Shown here: piece after piece, positions 50,781-61,290 of the stretch | How positions within the stretch are numbered: the stretch's first letter is position 1 | Layout: each line of letters starts with the position of its first letter | NCBI GenBank assembly: GCA_913043285.1 | Contig: CAJWML010000005.1 | Span: 117,206-181,205, forward strand | Length of the DNA: 64,000 bases | Direction of reading: 5' to 3' | From: CAKZNE01 sp002695025 | GTDB lineage: Bacteria; Bacteroidota; Bacteroidia; Flavobacteriales; Schleiferiaceae | Program-made: the position numbers and the translations under genes | Notes under the pieces: model-generated | The model's input: only the letters and a program-made list of their open reading frames with translations | The model's database searches: none | Told to the model about the DNA's origin: nothing

Positions 50781-53700
50781 CTAACCTTTTACCTCTTCTT
50801 CTATTTCGACTACTTCCTTGCCTTTTAGCTTTTCGTAATCTTCTCTGGAACCAACAATAATGTTCTCGTACTCCTTCAGTCCAGTACCGGCCGGGATCTT
50901 ATGCCCCACCAATACATTTTCCTTCAGTCCTTCAAGGTAATCGCGCTTACCATTAACGGCAGCCTCGTTCAACACCTTGGTAGTTTCCTGGAAGGATGCT
51001 GCAGAAAGGAAAGACTTGGTTTGCAGAGACGCACGGGTTATACCCTGCAGTACCGGCTTGGCGGTAGCGGGTTGTGCATCGCGTGCTTCAACAAGCGCTT
51101 TATCTGCCCTTCTAAGAAGTGAGTTCTCATCTCTCAACCTGCGGGCAGTTACGATTTGCCCTGCCTTAAGGGTATCAGATTCTCCCGGATTGGTTACCAC
51201 CTTCTTATCAAATATCCAGTCGTTTTGCTCGATGAAGTCGTTCTTATGAACCAGGTTTCCTTCCAGGAAGGTAGTATCACCCGGATCCTGGATATCAACC
51301 TTACGCATCATCTGGCGTACGATCACCTCAAAGTGTTTATCGTTGATCTTTACACCCTGCAAGCGATACACCTCCTGAACTTCATTCACCAGGTATTCCT
51401 GAACACGGTTTGGTCCTTGAATATTGAGAATATCCGTAGGCGTAATAGCACCGTCAGACAGTGGCAATCCTGCACGTACGTAGTCATTCTCCTGTACCAG
51501 GATCTGCTTACTCAGGTTGATCAGGTATTTCTTCAGTTCACCGGTACGACTCTCTACGATGATCTCGCGATTACCACGCTTGATCTTACCATAGGAAACC
51601 ACACCGTCAATTTCCGAAACTACAGCAGGGTTGGATGGATTACGGGCTTCAAACAGCTCGGTTACACGAGGAAGACCACCGGTAATGTCACCAGCCTTGG
51701 CTGATTTACGTGGGATCTTAACCAGTGTTTTACCGGCTTTAATCTTATCGCCTTCTTCCACAATAATGTGGGCTCCAACCGGCAGTGTATAGTGCTTAAG
51801 CTCTTTGCCTTTACTATCCACAATAGAGATGGTAGGGATCAGTTTACGGTTACGGGTTTCACTGATCACTTTCTCCATGAAACCGGTTTGCTCATCAATC
51901 TCCACACGGTACGTAATACCCTGTTCGATATCTGCAAACTTGATGGTACCGGCAATCTCTGAAATGATCACCGCGTTATACGGATCCCATTCGCAGATCA
52001 CATCACCTTTTTCTACGATGGCCCCATCATCCACCCTCAGGAATGAACCATAAGGAATGTTGTTGGTAGCCAACACGATATTGTTCTTTGGATCCAATAA
52101 GCGCATTTCGGCAGTACGGCCAATAACCACTTCTACCTCATTGCCATCATTATCTTCTCCTTTTACTGTACGAAGTTCTTCAAAGTCAACCTTTCCTTTG
52201 AATTTAGCCATAATGGAGGATTCCTCGGAAACGTTACCCGCAGTACCACCCACGTGGAAGGTACGTAGTGTAAGCTGAGTTCCAGGCTCACCAATGGACT
52301 GGGCAGCTATTACTCCCACAGATTCACCCGTTTGTACCATCTTACCGGTGCTCAGGTTACGTCCGTAACATTTGGCACAGATACCTTTGGTAGACTCACA
52401 GGTCAACGCAGAGCGTACTTCCACCATTTGAATAGGTGACTCTTCAATACGGATTGCTGCATCTTCGGTGATCTGCTCACCGGATTTAGCATATACCTCT
52501 TGTGTTACCGGATCAACGATATCATGCAGGGATACCCGACCAAGTATACGATCAAACAGCGGCTCCACCACTTCTTCATTCTTTTTCAAGGCTGTAACCT
52601 CAAGACCTCTAAGGGTTCCGCAATCATCTTCGTTGATGATCACATCCTGGGCTACATCCACAAGCCTACGGGTAAGGTAACCGGCATCAGCCGTTTTAAG
52701 GGCCGTATCCGCAAGACCTTTACGGGCACCGTGAGTAGAAATAAAGTACTCAAGGATGGACAAACCTTCCTTAAAGTTGGAGATAATTGGGTTTTCGATG
52801 ATCTCACCACCACTGGAGCCTGATTTCTGAGGCTTGGCCATCAGACCACGCATACCGGATAGCTGGCGGATTTGTTCTTTAGATCCCCGTGCACCAGAGT
52901 CAAGCATCATATAGATAGGGTTGAATCCCTGCCTGTCACTGCTCAGGTGGTGCATAGCTCGCTCGGTAAGGCGGGCGTTGGTATTGGTCCATACGTCAAT
53001 CACCTGGTTATAACGTTCGTTATTGGTGATCAAACCCATGTTATAGCTGGCCAAAATGCTTTCGATCTGCTCTTCGGCATCCTTAACCAGTTGATCTTTT
53101 TCTTCCGGAATAATGATATCTCCCAACGAGAAGGAAAGACCTCCCCGGAAGGCATTACCATAACCCAGGTCCTTCATATCATCGAGGAACTTGGCAGTGG
53201 TAGGGATATCGGTTTTCTTTAGAATGGTTGCAATGATACCACGCAAGGCCTTTTTGGTAAGTACATCATTGATGAAAGGCACATTCTCAGGAACTACAGT
53301 ATTGAAGAGTATTCTTCCCACAGTAGTTTCGATCAGCTTGGTGGTAAGCTCACCATTCTCATCTTCTACCCGTGCACGGATCTTGGCCGTAGCATTAAGG
53401 TTTACACGGCCCTCGTTATGGGCAATGATCACCTCTTCAGGTGAATAGAAAGTAAGGCCTTCACCCTTAACCTCATAATCCTTGTCACTCTTACGGGCCT
53501 TGGTCATGTAGTACAGACCCAGAACCATGTCCTGAGAAGGAACGGTAATAGGAGATCCGTTGGCAGGGTTAAGGATATTATGCGAAGCCAGCATCAATAG
53601 CTGTGCTTCCAATATAGCAGCAGAACCCAGTGGAAGGTGTACCGCCATCTGGTCACCGTCAAAGTCAGCGTTAAAGGCTGTACACACCAACGGGTGCAGT

Positions 53701-55100
53701 TGGATAGCCTTACCTTCGATCAGCTTGGGCTGGAAGGCCTGGATACCTAAACGGTGCAGTGTTGGGGCACGGTTCAGCAGAACGGGATGTCCTTTCATCA
53801 CGTTCTCCAGGATATCCCATACTACGGGTTCTCTCTTGTCAATAATTTTCTTGGCCGATTTTACGGTCTTCACAATACCCCTTTCAATAAGCTTGCGCAC
53901 AATAAAAGGCTTGTAAAGCTCAGCCGCCATATCCTTGGGTAAACCACACTCGTGCAGTTTAAGATCCGGACCTACAACAATTACCGAACGGGCGGAGTAA
54001 TCCACCCTCTTACCCAAAAGGTTTTGACGGAAACGACCTTGCTTACCTTTCAATGAGTCGGAAAGGGATTTAAGGGCACGGTTACTGTCCGTTTTAACAG
54101 CGCTGGATTTACGGGTATTATCGAACAGAGAATCCACAGATTCCTGGAGCATCCTCTTCTCGTTACGAAGAATTACTTCAGGTGCCTTGATCTCCATCAA
54201 ACGCTTAAGGCGGTTGTTGCGGATAATCACCCTGCGATAAAGATCATTAAGGTCAGATGTGGCAAAACGACCACCATCCAAAGGCACCAATGGGCGTAGT
54301 TCCGGTGGAATAACCGGTACCACTTTCACGATCATCCATTCGGGACGGTTCTCAATACGGGTGTTGGCATCACGGAAGGCTTCCACAACCTGCAGACGCT
54401 TAAGAGCCTCCTGCTTACGTTGTTGTGAAGTTTCTGTATTGGCCTTATGACGCAGATCATACGAAAGCTGATCCAAGTCAAGGCGGGAAAGCAACTCAAT
54501 GAGTGCCTCCGCTCCCATTTTGGCAACAAATTTATTGGGATCGCTATCGTCCAGGTAGTTGTTCTCGCTGGGAAGACGATCCAGTATTTCAAGATACTCC
54601 TCTTCCGTTAAGTAATCCATATAATTCAATGGAGTACCGTCAGGGTGAGTAGCATTACCTGCCTGAATAACCACATAACGCTCGTAATAAATGATCATAT
54701 CGAGCTTCTTGGTGGGCAATCCAAGCAGGTATCCGATTTTATTAGGCAACGATTTGAAGTACCAGATGTGCGCCACAGGTACCACCAGGTTGATGTGACC
54801 CACACGCTCTCTGCGTACTTTCTTTTCAGTAACCTCAACGCCACAACGGTCGCAGACGATACCCTTATAACGGATACGCTTGTACTTACCGCAGGCACAT
54901 TCAAAGTCCTTTACCGGTCCGAAGATCCGCTCGCAGAACAAACCGTCTCTTTCCGGTTTGTGCGTACGATAATTGATGGTTTCAGGCTTCAGAACCTCGC
55001 CATAGGACTTCTCCAGGATTTGTTCCGGGGAAGACAAGCTGATGGTAATGCTCTTGAAGTTACTGTTGTAGTTATTCTTATCGTTTTTCCTTAAAGCCAT
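50781..55100 (-). CDS. rpoC: DNA-directed RNA polymerase subunit beta'
   Basis: Catalytic subunit of 1439 residues. Zinc site 1 is CACGKYKRIRYKGIVCDRCG near residue 70, the catalytic magnesium triad is NADFDGDQMAVH, and zinc site 2 is LTCESTKGICAKCYG. The bridge/trigger region is SGARGSKEQIRQLSGMRGLM. Length is normal for Bacteroidota. It follows rpoB by 31 bases. Confidence 0.98.
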   Translation of the reverse strand: MALRKNDKNNYNSNFKSITISLSSPEQILEKSYGEVLKPETINYRTHKPERDGLFCERIFGPVKDFECACGKYKRIRYKGIVCDRCGVEVTEKKVRRERVGHINLVVPVAHIWYFKSLPNKIGYLLGLPTKKLDMIIYYERYVVIQAGNATHPDGTPLNYMDYLTEEEYLEILDRLPSENNYLDDSDPNKFVAKMGAEALIELLSRLDLDQLSYDLRHKANTETSQQRKQEALKRLQVVEAFRDANTRIENRPEWMIVKVVPVIPPELRPLVPLDGGRFATSDLNDLYRRVIIRNNRLKRLMEIKAPEVILRNEKRMLQESVDSLFDNTRKSSAVKTDSNRALKSLSDSLKGKQGRFRQNLLGKRVDYSARSVIVVGPDLKLHECGLPKDMAAELYKPFIVRKLIERGIVKTVKSAKKIIDKREPVVWDILENVMKGHPVLLNRAPTLHRLGIQAFQPKLIEGKAIQLHPLVCTAFNADFDGDQMAVHLPLGSAAILEAQLLMLASHNILNPANGSPITVPSQDMVLGLYYMTKARKSDKDYEVKGEGLTFYSPEEVIIAHNEGRVNLNATAKIRARVEDENGELTTKLIETTVGRILFNTVVPENVPFINDVLTKKALRGIIATILKKTDIPTTAKFLDDMKDLGYGNAFRGGLSFSLGDIIIPEEKDQLVKDAEEQIESILASYNMGLITNNERYNQVIDVWTNTNARLTERAMHHLSSDRQGFNPIYMMLDSGARGSKEQIRQLSGMRGLMAKPQKSGSSGGEIIENPIISNFKEGLSILEYFISTHGARKGLADTALKTADAGYLTRRLVDVAQDVIINEDDCGTLRGLEVTALKKNEEVVEPLFDRILGRVSLHDIVDPVTQEVYAKSGEQITEDAAIRIEESPIQMVEVRSALTCESTKGICAKCYGRNLSTGKMVQTGESVGVIAAQSIGEPGTQLTLRTFHVGGTAGNVSEESSIMAKFKGKVDFEELRTVKGEDNDGNEVEVVIGRTAEMRLLDPKNNIVLATNNIPYGSFLRVDDGAIVEKGDVICEWDPYNAVIISEIAGTIKFADIEQGITYRVEIDEQTGFMEKVISETRNRKLIPTISIVDSKGKELKHYTLPVGAHIIVEEGDKIKAGKTLVKIPRKSAKAGDITGGLPRVTELFEARNPSNPAVVSEIDGVVSYGKIKRGNREIIVESRTGELKKYLINLSKQILVQENDYVRAGLPLSDGAITPTDILNIQGPNRVQEYLVNEVQEVYRLQGVKINDKHFEVIVRQMMRKVDIQDPGDTTFLEGNLVHKNDFIEQNDWIFDKKVVTNPGESDTLKAGQIVTARRLRDENSLLRRADKALVEARDAQPATAKPVLQGITRASLQTKSFLSAASFQETTKVLNEAAVNGKRDYLEGLKENVLVGHKIPAGTGLKEYENIIVGSREDYEKLKGKEVVEIEEEVKG

Positions 55101-55131
55101 GTATATAGGAAATTAAGTTCTATTCTAAATA

Positions 55132-58100
55132 TTAATCCAATGTGATTTTCAGACCCAATCCGTTCAATTCATGTAACAATACATTGAAGGATTCGGGTAT
55201 ACCGGGTTCCGGCATTGGATCACCTTTAACAATGGTTTCGTAGGTTTTAGCCCTACCAACCACATCATCCGACTTAACGGTAAGGATCTCTCTCAGAATG
55301 TTTGAGGCACCGAATGCTTCGAGGGCCCAAACCTCCATCTCTCCAAAACGCTGACCTCCGAACTGTGCTTTACCACCAAGGGGTTGTTGCGTAATGAGTG
55401 AGTATGGTCCGATAGAACGGGCGTGCATCTTATCATCTACCATGTGGCCAAGTTTCAGCATGTAAATCACACCCACGGTTGCAGCCTGGTGGAAACGCTC
55501 ACCGGTACCACCATCGTAAAGATAGGTGTGACCGAAGCGTGGGATACCAGCTTCATCGGTGAGTTTATTGATATCCTCGATAGAAGCACCATCAAAGATG
55601 GGAGAAGCGAATTTGCTACCCAACTTCTTACCGGCCCATCCAAGAACGGTTTCGTAGATCTGACCGATGTTCATCCGTGAAGGTACACCCAGCGGGTTCA
55701 ATACGATATCCACCGGAGTTCCATCTTCCAGGAACGGCATATCTTCTTCGCGTACGATTTTAGCTACGATACCTTTGTTACCGTGGCGACCAGCCATTTT
55801 ATCCCCTACTTTCAGCTTACGCTTTTTGGCGATATAGACCTTGGCCAGTTTTACAATACCGGAAGGCAATTCATCACCCACGCTGATGGTGAATTTCTCA
55901 CGCTTATACACACCTACCTGGTCGGTAACCTTGATCTTATAGTTGTGGATCAGGGAAGTGATCTGCTCGTTACGATCATCATCGGTAGTCCAAACTCCAC
56001 CGGTAATCCTTGAGTAGTCTTCAATACTATTCAGGATCTTCTGGGTGAATTTGGTTCCTTTGGGTATTACGTCTTCATTGAGATCATTCCTAACACCCTG
56101 GCTGGTTTTTCCAGCTACCAGTATATTGAGTTTCTCCAGGAACTTCTGGCGCAGAACCTCCAACTTCATGTTGTGTTCGTCATCCAGTTTCTCAAGAACT
56201 TCCTTGTCCTTAATGCGGGTTTTCTTATCCTTAACTGAACGGGAGAACAGTTTCTTGTCGATAACCACACCGTTCAAAGAAGGAGAAGCTTTAAGTGAAG
56301 CATCCTTCACATCACCAGCCTTATCTCCAAAGATGGCACGTAGCAGTTTTTCTTCCGGGGTAGGATCGGATTCTCCTTTTGGAGTGATCTTACCGATCAG
56401 GATGTCACCGGGTTTTACTTCGGCACCGATACGGATAATTCCGTTCTCATCCAGCTCACGGGTTGCTTCCTCACTTACGTTTGGAATATCAGCGGTAAGT
56501 TCTTCCGCACCCAGTTTAGTATCACGAACTTCCAGGGAATACTCATCAATATGAATAGAAGTGAAGATGTCCTCACGCACTACTTTTTCAGAGATCACGA
56601 TGGCATCCTCAAAGTTGTAACCTTTCCAGGGCATAAATGCCACCTGCATATTACGACCCAAGGCAAGTTCGCCACCTTCGGTAGCATAACCTTCACAAAG
56701 CACCTGTCCCTTGCTTACCTTTTGTCCTTTTACTACAATCGGTTTGATATTGATACAGGTGCCCTGGTTGGTTTTACGGAACTTAACCAGGTTGTATGTT
56801 TTGGTATCATCATCAAAGCTGATCAGCCTGTCATCATCGGTACGCTCATAGCGGATGGTGATCTTTTCAGAATCCACGTATTCCACTTCACCTTCACCTT
56901 CAGCATTGATCAACACCCTTGAGTCAGAAGCCACACGGCCTTCCAGACCTGTACCTACAATAGGAGCCTGTGGGCGCAACAGGGGAACCGCCTGACGCAT
57001 CATGTTCGATCCCATCAACGCACGGTTCGCATCATCATGCTCCAGGAATGGGATCAATGATGCAGAAATGGATGCGATCTGGTTTGGTGATACGTCCATA
57101 TAATCTACCTCAGAGGGCTCGATCAGCGGATAATCAGCTTCATCACGGGCTTTTACACGGTCATTTTCAAAATTTCCATCCTCCTTTACCGGAGCATTAG
57201 CCTGTGCAATTACCTTTTCCTCTTCCTCTTCAGCACTCAGGTAAACCGGATCCACGGTGAAATCAACTTTTCCATTTTCCACCTTACGATAAGGGGTTTC
57301 AAGGAATCCCATGCGGTTCACCTTAGCGTATACACACATGGATGAGATCAGACCGATGTTAGGACCTTCAGGGGTTTCGATCGGACAAAGACGACCATAA
57401 TGTGTATAGTGTACGTCACGTACCTCAAAACCTGCACGTTCACGGGAAAGTCCACCAGGTCCGAGAGCAGAAAGCCTCCGCTTGTTGGTAATCTCAGCCA
57501 ATGGGTTGGTTTGATCCATAAACTGAGAAAGCTGGTTGGTTCCGAAAAACGAGTTGATCACAGAAGAAAGTGTCTTCGCATTGATCAGGTCAATAGGCGT
57601 AAACACCTCGTTATCACGAACGTTCATACGCTCACGGATGGTACGTGCCATACGGGCAAGACCCACGCTGAACTGGTTGGCCATTTGTTCACCTACGGTA
57701 CGAACCCTACGGTTGCTCAAGTGATCGATATCATCCACCTCCGCTTTGGAGTTGATCAATTCGATCAGGTATTTTACGATGCTCAGGATATCATCTTTGG
57801 TGAGTACCTGAGTATCTGCGTCAATCTCAAGACCAAGCTTCTTATTCAAACGATAACGTCCTACTTCACCCAAGTTATAGCGTTGCTCGGAGAAGAAAAG
57901 CTTGTCGATAATACCGCGCGCAGTTTCCTCATCTGGTGGCTCGGCATTACGCAATTGACGGTAAATATGTTCCACCGCTTCTTTCTCGGAGTTGGTGGGA
58001 TCTTTCTGTAAAGTATTGTGAATAATGGCAAATTCGGATGATTCGATGTCCTCTTTATGCAAAAGGATAGTAGGAACATCAGCATCCAGGATCTCTTCAA

Positions 58101-58953
58101 CATGATCTTTCTCCAGGACGGTATCACGGTCAAGTACCACCTCATTCCTTTCAATAGATACCACTTCACCGGTATCCTCATCCACGAAATCCTCAACCCA
58201 CGTTTTAAGAACACGGGCGGCCAGTTTACGGCCCATAACTTTTTTAAGACCGGTCTTGGATACCTTCACCTCTTCAGCCAGGTCAAATATCTCAAGGATA
58301 TCCTTATCCCTTTCGTAACCAATGGCACGAAGCAGAGTCGTAAGAGGTAACTTTTTCTTACGGTCGATGTAAGCGTACATCACGTTGTTGATGTCGGTCG
58401 CAAATTCAATCCAGCTTCCTTTAAAAGGAATAATACGAGCTGAATAGAGTTTGGTACCGTTGGCGTGATAACTCTGGCCAAAGAACACACCAGGAGAGCG
58501 GTGCAATTGCGATACAATTACACGTTCTGCCCCGTTTACAATAAAAGTACCACGGGGGGTCATATAAGGAATAGTACCAAGGTAAACATCCTGCACGATG
58601 GTTTCAAAATCCTCGTGCTCGGGGTCGGTACAGTATAATTTTAATCTTGCTTTAAGGGGTACGCTAAAGGTGAGGCCTCTTTCAATACACTCTTCCTCAC
58701 TGTAGCGTGGTGGATCTACAAAGTAGTCCAAAAATTCCAGTACAAACTGGTTTCGTGAATCGGTGATAGGAAAGTTCTCGCTAAAAGTCTTGTACAATCC
58801 TTCGTCATGTCTATCACCTGGTTTAGTATCCAATTGGAAAAAATCCTGGAAAGACTGCAATTGAATATCCAGGAAATCGGGATACTCAAAGCGTTTAATA
58901 GAAGCGAAGTCTATTCTTTCCGAAGGATTTTTGGTAACCGTGTTGTTGGCCAT
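55132..58953 (-). CDS. rpoB: DNA-directed RNA polymerase subunit beta
   Basis: Subunit of 1273 residues. The rifampicin region reads FFGTNQLSQFMDQTNPLAEI, RRLSALGPGGLSRERAGF and TPEGPNIGLI. DKMAGRHGNKGIVAKIVREEDMPF (parts DKMAGRHGNKG and VREEDMPF) and the C-terminal KAQFGGQRFGEMEVWALEAFGA are also present. It is separated from rplL by a 110-base gap that contains a strong hairpin. Confidence 0.98.
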   Translation of the reverse strand: MANNTVTKNPSERIDFASIKRFEYPDFLDIQLQSFQDFFQLDTKPGDRHDEGLYKTFSENFPITDSRNQFVLEFLDYFVDPPRYSEEECIERGLTFSVPLKARLKLYCTDPEHEDFETIVQDVYLGTIPYMTPRGTFIVNGAERVIVSQLHRSPGVFFGQSYHANGTKLYSARIIPFKGSWIEFATDINNVMYAYIDRKKKLPLTTLLRAIGYERDKDILEIFDLAEEVKVSKTGLKKVMGRKLAARVLKTWVEDFVDEDTGEVVSIERNEVVLDRDTVLEKDHVEEILDADVPTILLHKEDIESSEFAIIHNTLQKDPTNSEKEAVEHIYRQLRNAEPPDEETARGIIDKLFFSEQRYNLGEVGRYRLNKKLGLEIDADTQVLTKDDILSIVKYLIELINSKAEVDDIDHLSNRRVRTVGEQMANQFSVGLARMARTIRERMNVRDNEVFTPIDLINAKTLSSVINSFFGTNQLSQFMDQTNPLAEITNKRRLSALGPGGLSRERAGFEVRDVHYTHYGRLCPIETPEGPNIGLISSMCVYAKVNRMGFLETPYRKVENGKVDFTVDPVYLSAEEEEEKVIAQANAPVKEDGNFENDRVKARDEADYPLIEPSEVDYMDVSPNQIASISASLIPFLEHDDANRALMGSNMMRQAVPLLRPQAPIVGTGLEGRVASDSRVLINAEGEGEVEYVDSEKITIRYERTDDDRLISFDDDTKTYNLVKFRKTNQGTCINIKPIVVKGQKVSKGQVLCEGYATEGGELALGRNMQVAFMPWKGYNFEDAIVISEKVVREDIFTSIHIDEYSLEVRDTKLGAEELTADIPNVSEEATRELDENGIIRIGAEVKPGDILIGKITPKGESDPTPEEKLLRAIFGDKAGDVKDASLKASPSLNGVVIDKKLFSRSVKDKKTRIKDKEVLEKLDDEHNMKLEVLRQKFLEKLNILVAGKTSQGVRNDLNEDVIPKGTKFTQKILNSIEDYSRITGGVWTTDDDRNEQITSLIHNYKIKVTDQVGVYKREKFTISVGDELPSGIVKLAKVYIAKKRKLKVGDKMAGRHGNKGIVAKIVREEDMPFLEDGTPVDIVLNPLGVPSRMNIGQIYETVLGWAGKKLGSKFASPIFDGASIEDINKLTDEAGIPRFGHTYLYDGGTGERFHQAATVGVIYMLKLGHMVDDKMHARSIGPYSLITQQPLGGKAQFGGQRFGEMEVWALEAFGASNILREILTVKSDDVVGRAKTYETIVKGDPMPEPGIPESFNVLLHELNGLGLKITLD

Positions 58954-58989
58954 TACAGAAATGAAATAAAGTTAAACTAAACACAAAAG

Positions 58990-59034
58990 GGTTTAGGTCG
59001 ATCATCCCGGGGTTCCGGGATGATGACCTAAACC
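58990..59034 (-). promoter_or_regulatory. 20-bp hairpin between rplL and rpoB
   Basis: GGTTTAGGTC (58990-58999) pairs with GACCTAAACC (59025-59034), and ATCATCCCGG (59001-59010) with CCGGGATGAT (59015-59024), with one bulged G and a four-base loop GGTT. It is 36 bases before rpoB and 30 after rplL. The minus-strand tail (CCTTTTGTG) is a weak T-tract, so it may be an attenuator or an RNase III processing site, as known for this spacer in E. coli. Confidence 0.72.
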
Positions 59035-59063
59035 AAGCTTATAAAAGCAGTAAGGAGTTAAGA

Positions 59064-59441
59064 CTACTTGATCTCAACTTCAGCTCCTGCCTCTTCAAGC
59101 TGAGACTTCAGAGCTTCTGCTTCGTCTTTTGCAACACCTTCTTTAAGAGGCTTAGGAGCACCATCTACAAGCTCCTTAGCTTCTTTAAGGCCTAATCCGG
59201 TAAGTTCTTTTACAAGCTTAACAACAGCCAGTTTAGAACCACCCGCAGCCTTCAGGATCACATCAAATTCTGATTTTTCTTCAGCAGCACCAGCATCTCC
59301 GCCAGCAGCCGGTCCGGCAACAGCTACCGCTGCAGCAGCAGGCTCAATACCGTATTCTTCTTTAAGGTAATCTGCCAGTTCGCTTACTTCCTTAACTGTC
59401 AGGTTCACAAGCTGATCACCTAGTCCTTTGATATCTGCCAT
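59064..59441 (-). CDS. rplL: 50S ribosomal protein L7/L12
   Basis: Stalk protein of 125 residues. N-terminal dimerisation helices (LVNLTVKEVSELADYLKEEY), Ala/Gly-rich hinge (about 38-54), and the C-terminal factor-binding domain (EFDVILKAAG, LKEAKELVDGAPKPLKEGV). Confidence 0.97.
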   Translation of the reverse strand: MADIKGLGDQLVNLTVKEVSELADYLKEEYGIEPAAAAVAVAGPAAGGDAGAAEEKSEFDVILKAAGGSKLAVVKLVKELTGLGLKEAKELVDGAPKPLKEGVAKDEAEALKSQLEEAGAEVEIK

Positions 59442-59511
59442 TTTTGGTCTTCTTTTTTAGTTTAAAAAATAAATAATTGATCTATGGAAGCTTTAAGTGC
59501 GTACACTTTAA

Positions 59512-60033
59512 TTAAGCTGCGCGTTCTTCCAAGGCCTTCATAAGGCCAGCCAGGGTGTTCTTTCCACTCTGAAGAGCAGAGACAACATTCTTGGCAGGAG
59601 ATTGCAACAGCATGATAACGTCTCCGATAAGCTCTTCTTTGGATTTCAACGTAGAAAGAGCTTCTACCTGATCGTCACCAATGTAAATTGATTCATCAAC
59701 ATATGCTCCTTTAAGTACGGGCTTTGCCGCTTTCTTACGAAACTCTTTAATGAGTTTAGCCGGAGCATTTCCAGTTTCAGAGATCATGATACTGGTATTG
59801 CCTTTAAGGATAGGGAACAGTTCGTCAAAGCTTTTTTCGGAACGCTCCATTGCCTTTTTAAGCAATGTATTCTTTACTACATTCAGCTTAATGCCGTTCT
59901 TGTAGCACATCCTGCGGAGGTTGCTGGTTTGTTCGGCATTAAGGCCGGCAATGTCAGCAATATAAAGGATGTTAGCATCCTTAAGTACCTCGGTCAGGCT
60001 TTCTATTTCTCTATTTTTTTCCTCTTTTGTCAT
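59512..60033 (-). CDS. rplJ: 50S ribosomal protein L10
   Basis: Stalk base protein of 173 residues: MTKEEKNREIESLTEVLKDA, YIADIAGLNAEQTSNLRRMC, KNTLLKKAM. The C-terminal helix that carries L12 dimers is present. The spacer to rplL holds only a small AAGTG-CGTA-CACTT hairpin (59495-59508). Confidence 0.96.
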   Translation of the reverse strand: MTKEEKNREIESLTEVLKDANILYIADIAGLNAEQTSNLRRMCYKNGIKLNVVKNTLLKKAMERSEKSFDELFPILKGNTSIMISETGNAPAKLIKEFRKKAAKPVLKGAYVDESIYIGDDQVEALSTLKSKEELIGDVIMLLQSPAKNVVSALQSGKNTLAGLMKALEERAA

Positions 60034-60058
60034 TTTTCAAAAGATTTTCTTCAGGTTA

Positions 60059-60748
60059 TCAGATAGACTTAGCGTCAACAGCCACACCGGGACTCATGGT
60101 AGAACTAAGGCTGATGCTTTTGATATAAGTTCCTTTGGCAGCAGAAGGCTTCATTCGGATCAATGTCTTGATCAGTTCTTCTGCGTTCTCACGGATCTTA
60201 TCTTTTTCAAAAGACACCTTGCCAACGGAAGCGTGAACGATACCGTAACGATCTACTTTAAAGTCGATCTTACCGGCTTTTACTTCGGATACTGCTTTAC
60301 CAATATCCATAGTAACCGTACCGGTTTTGGGGTTAGGCATAAGTCCACGGGGACCCAGCACACGGCCTAAAGGACCGATCTTACCCATTACACTAGGCAT
60401 AGTTACGATCACATCCACATCAGTCCATCCACCTTTTATCTTCTCAATATATTCATCCAGGCCAACATAGTCTGCACCAGCATCCTTTGCTTCCTGTTCT
60501 TTATCAGCACTAACCAGGGCCAATACCTTCACCTCTTTACCTGTTCCGTGGGGAAGAGTTACCACACCGCGTACCATTTGGTTGGCTTTACGGGGATCCA
60601 CTCCTAACCGAACGGCAACATCAACTGAGGCATCGAACTTGGTTGTGGAGATTTCCTTTACCAAAGCACTGGCTTCCTCTAAAGAATAAGCTTTATTCTT
60701 ATCGAGTTTGCCCAGGGCTTCCTTTCTTTTTTTACCTATAGTCGCCAT
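60059..60748 (-). CDS. rplA: 50S ribosomal protein L1
   Basis: Ribosomal protein of 229 residues; binds 23S rRNA at the L1 stalk and, in other bacteria, represses its own operon. RLGVDPRKANQMVRGVVTLP, GPRGLMPNPKTGTV and the C-terminal SISLSSTMSPGVAVD segment are diagnostic. Confidence 0.97.
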   Translation of the reverse strand: MATIGKKRKEALGKLDKNKAYSLEEASALVKEISTTKFDASVDVAVRLGVDPRKANQMVRGVVTLPHGTGKEVKVLALVSADKEQEAKDAGADYVGLDEYIEKIKGGWTDVDVIVTMPSVMGKIGPLGRVLGPRGLMPNPKTGTVTMDIGKAVSEVKAGKIDFKVDRYGIVHASVGKVSFEKDKIRENAEELIKTLIRMKPSAAKGTYIKSISLSSTMSPGVAVDAKSI

Positions 60749-60769
60749 TTTCTTTCTAAATTTTTACAA

Positions 60770-61207
60770 TTAAAATGGTTTAGTACCTGTTACGGTCAAT
60801 CCCATACTTCTAGCTGTACCAGCCACCATTTTCATAGCCGATTCTATGGTAAAGGCATTGAGGTCTTGCATCTTATCTTCTGCAATGGTCTTAACCTGAT
60901 CCCAGGATACCTTTCCTACCTTTTGAAGGTTGGATTGGGGAGATCCTTTTTTGATCTTGGCTGCTTCCATCAGCTGTACGGCAGCAGGAGGGGTTTTGAT
61001 GACAAACTCAAAGGATTTGTCCATGTACACGGTGATGATCACCGGAAGTACCTTTCCCTGCTTATCCTGTGTACGAGCATTGAATTGCTTACAGAATTCC
61101 ATGATGTTCACCCCTTTGGCACCCAGTGCGGGACCTACGGGAGGTGAAGGGTTGGCCGCGCCACCTCTAACCTGAAGTTTAATTAATGCGCTTACTTCTT
61201 TAGCCAT
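60770..61207 (-). CDS. rplK: 50S ribosomal protein L11
   Basis: Ribosomal protein of 145 residues that binds the GTPase-associated 23S rRNA region. LQVRGGAANPSPPVGPALGA and GVNIMEFCKQFNARTQ are the conserved N-terminal features; the C-terminal rRNA-binding domain ends GTARSMGLTVTG. The 83-base gap to nusG holds a CCAGG...CCTGG hairpin of uncertain role. Confidence 0.97.
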   Translation of the reverse strand: MAKEVSALIKLQVRGGAANPSPPVGPALGAKGVNIMEFCKQFNARTQDKQGKVLPVIITVYMDKSFEFVIKTPPAAVQLMEAAKIKKGSPQSNLQKVGKVSWDQVKTIAEDKMQDLNAFTIESAMKMVAGTARSMGLTVTGTKPF

Positions 61208-61290
61208 TTGTCTTTACTTTGTTTTTAAATCTAAAACTCGGGCGCCAGGGTGGAAGCTTCCTGGACTTTATATTGAGCTCACAAATTGTT

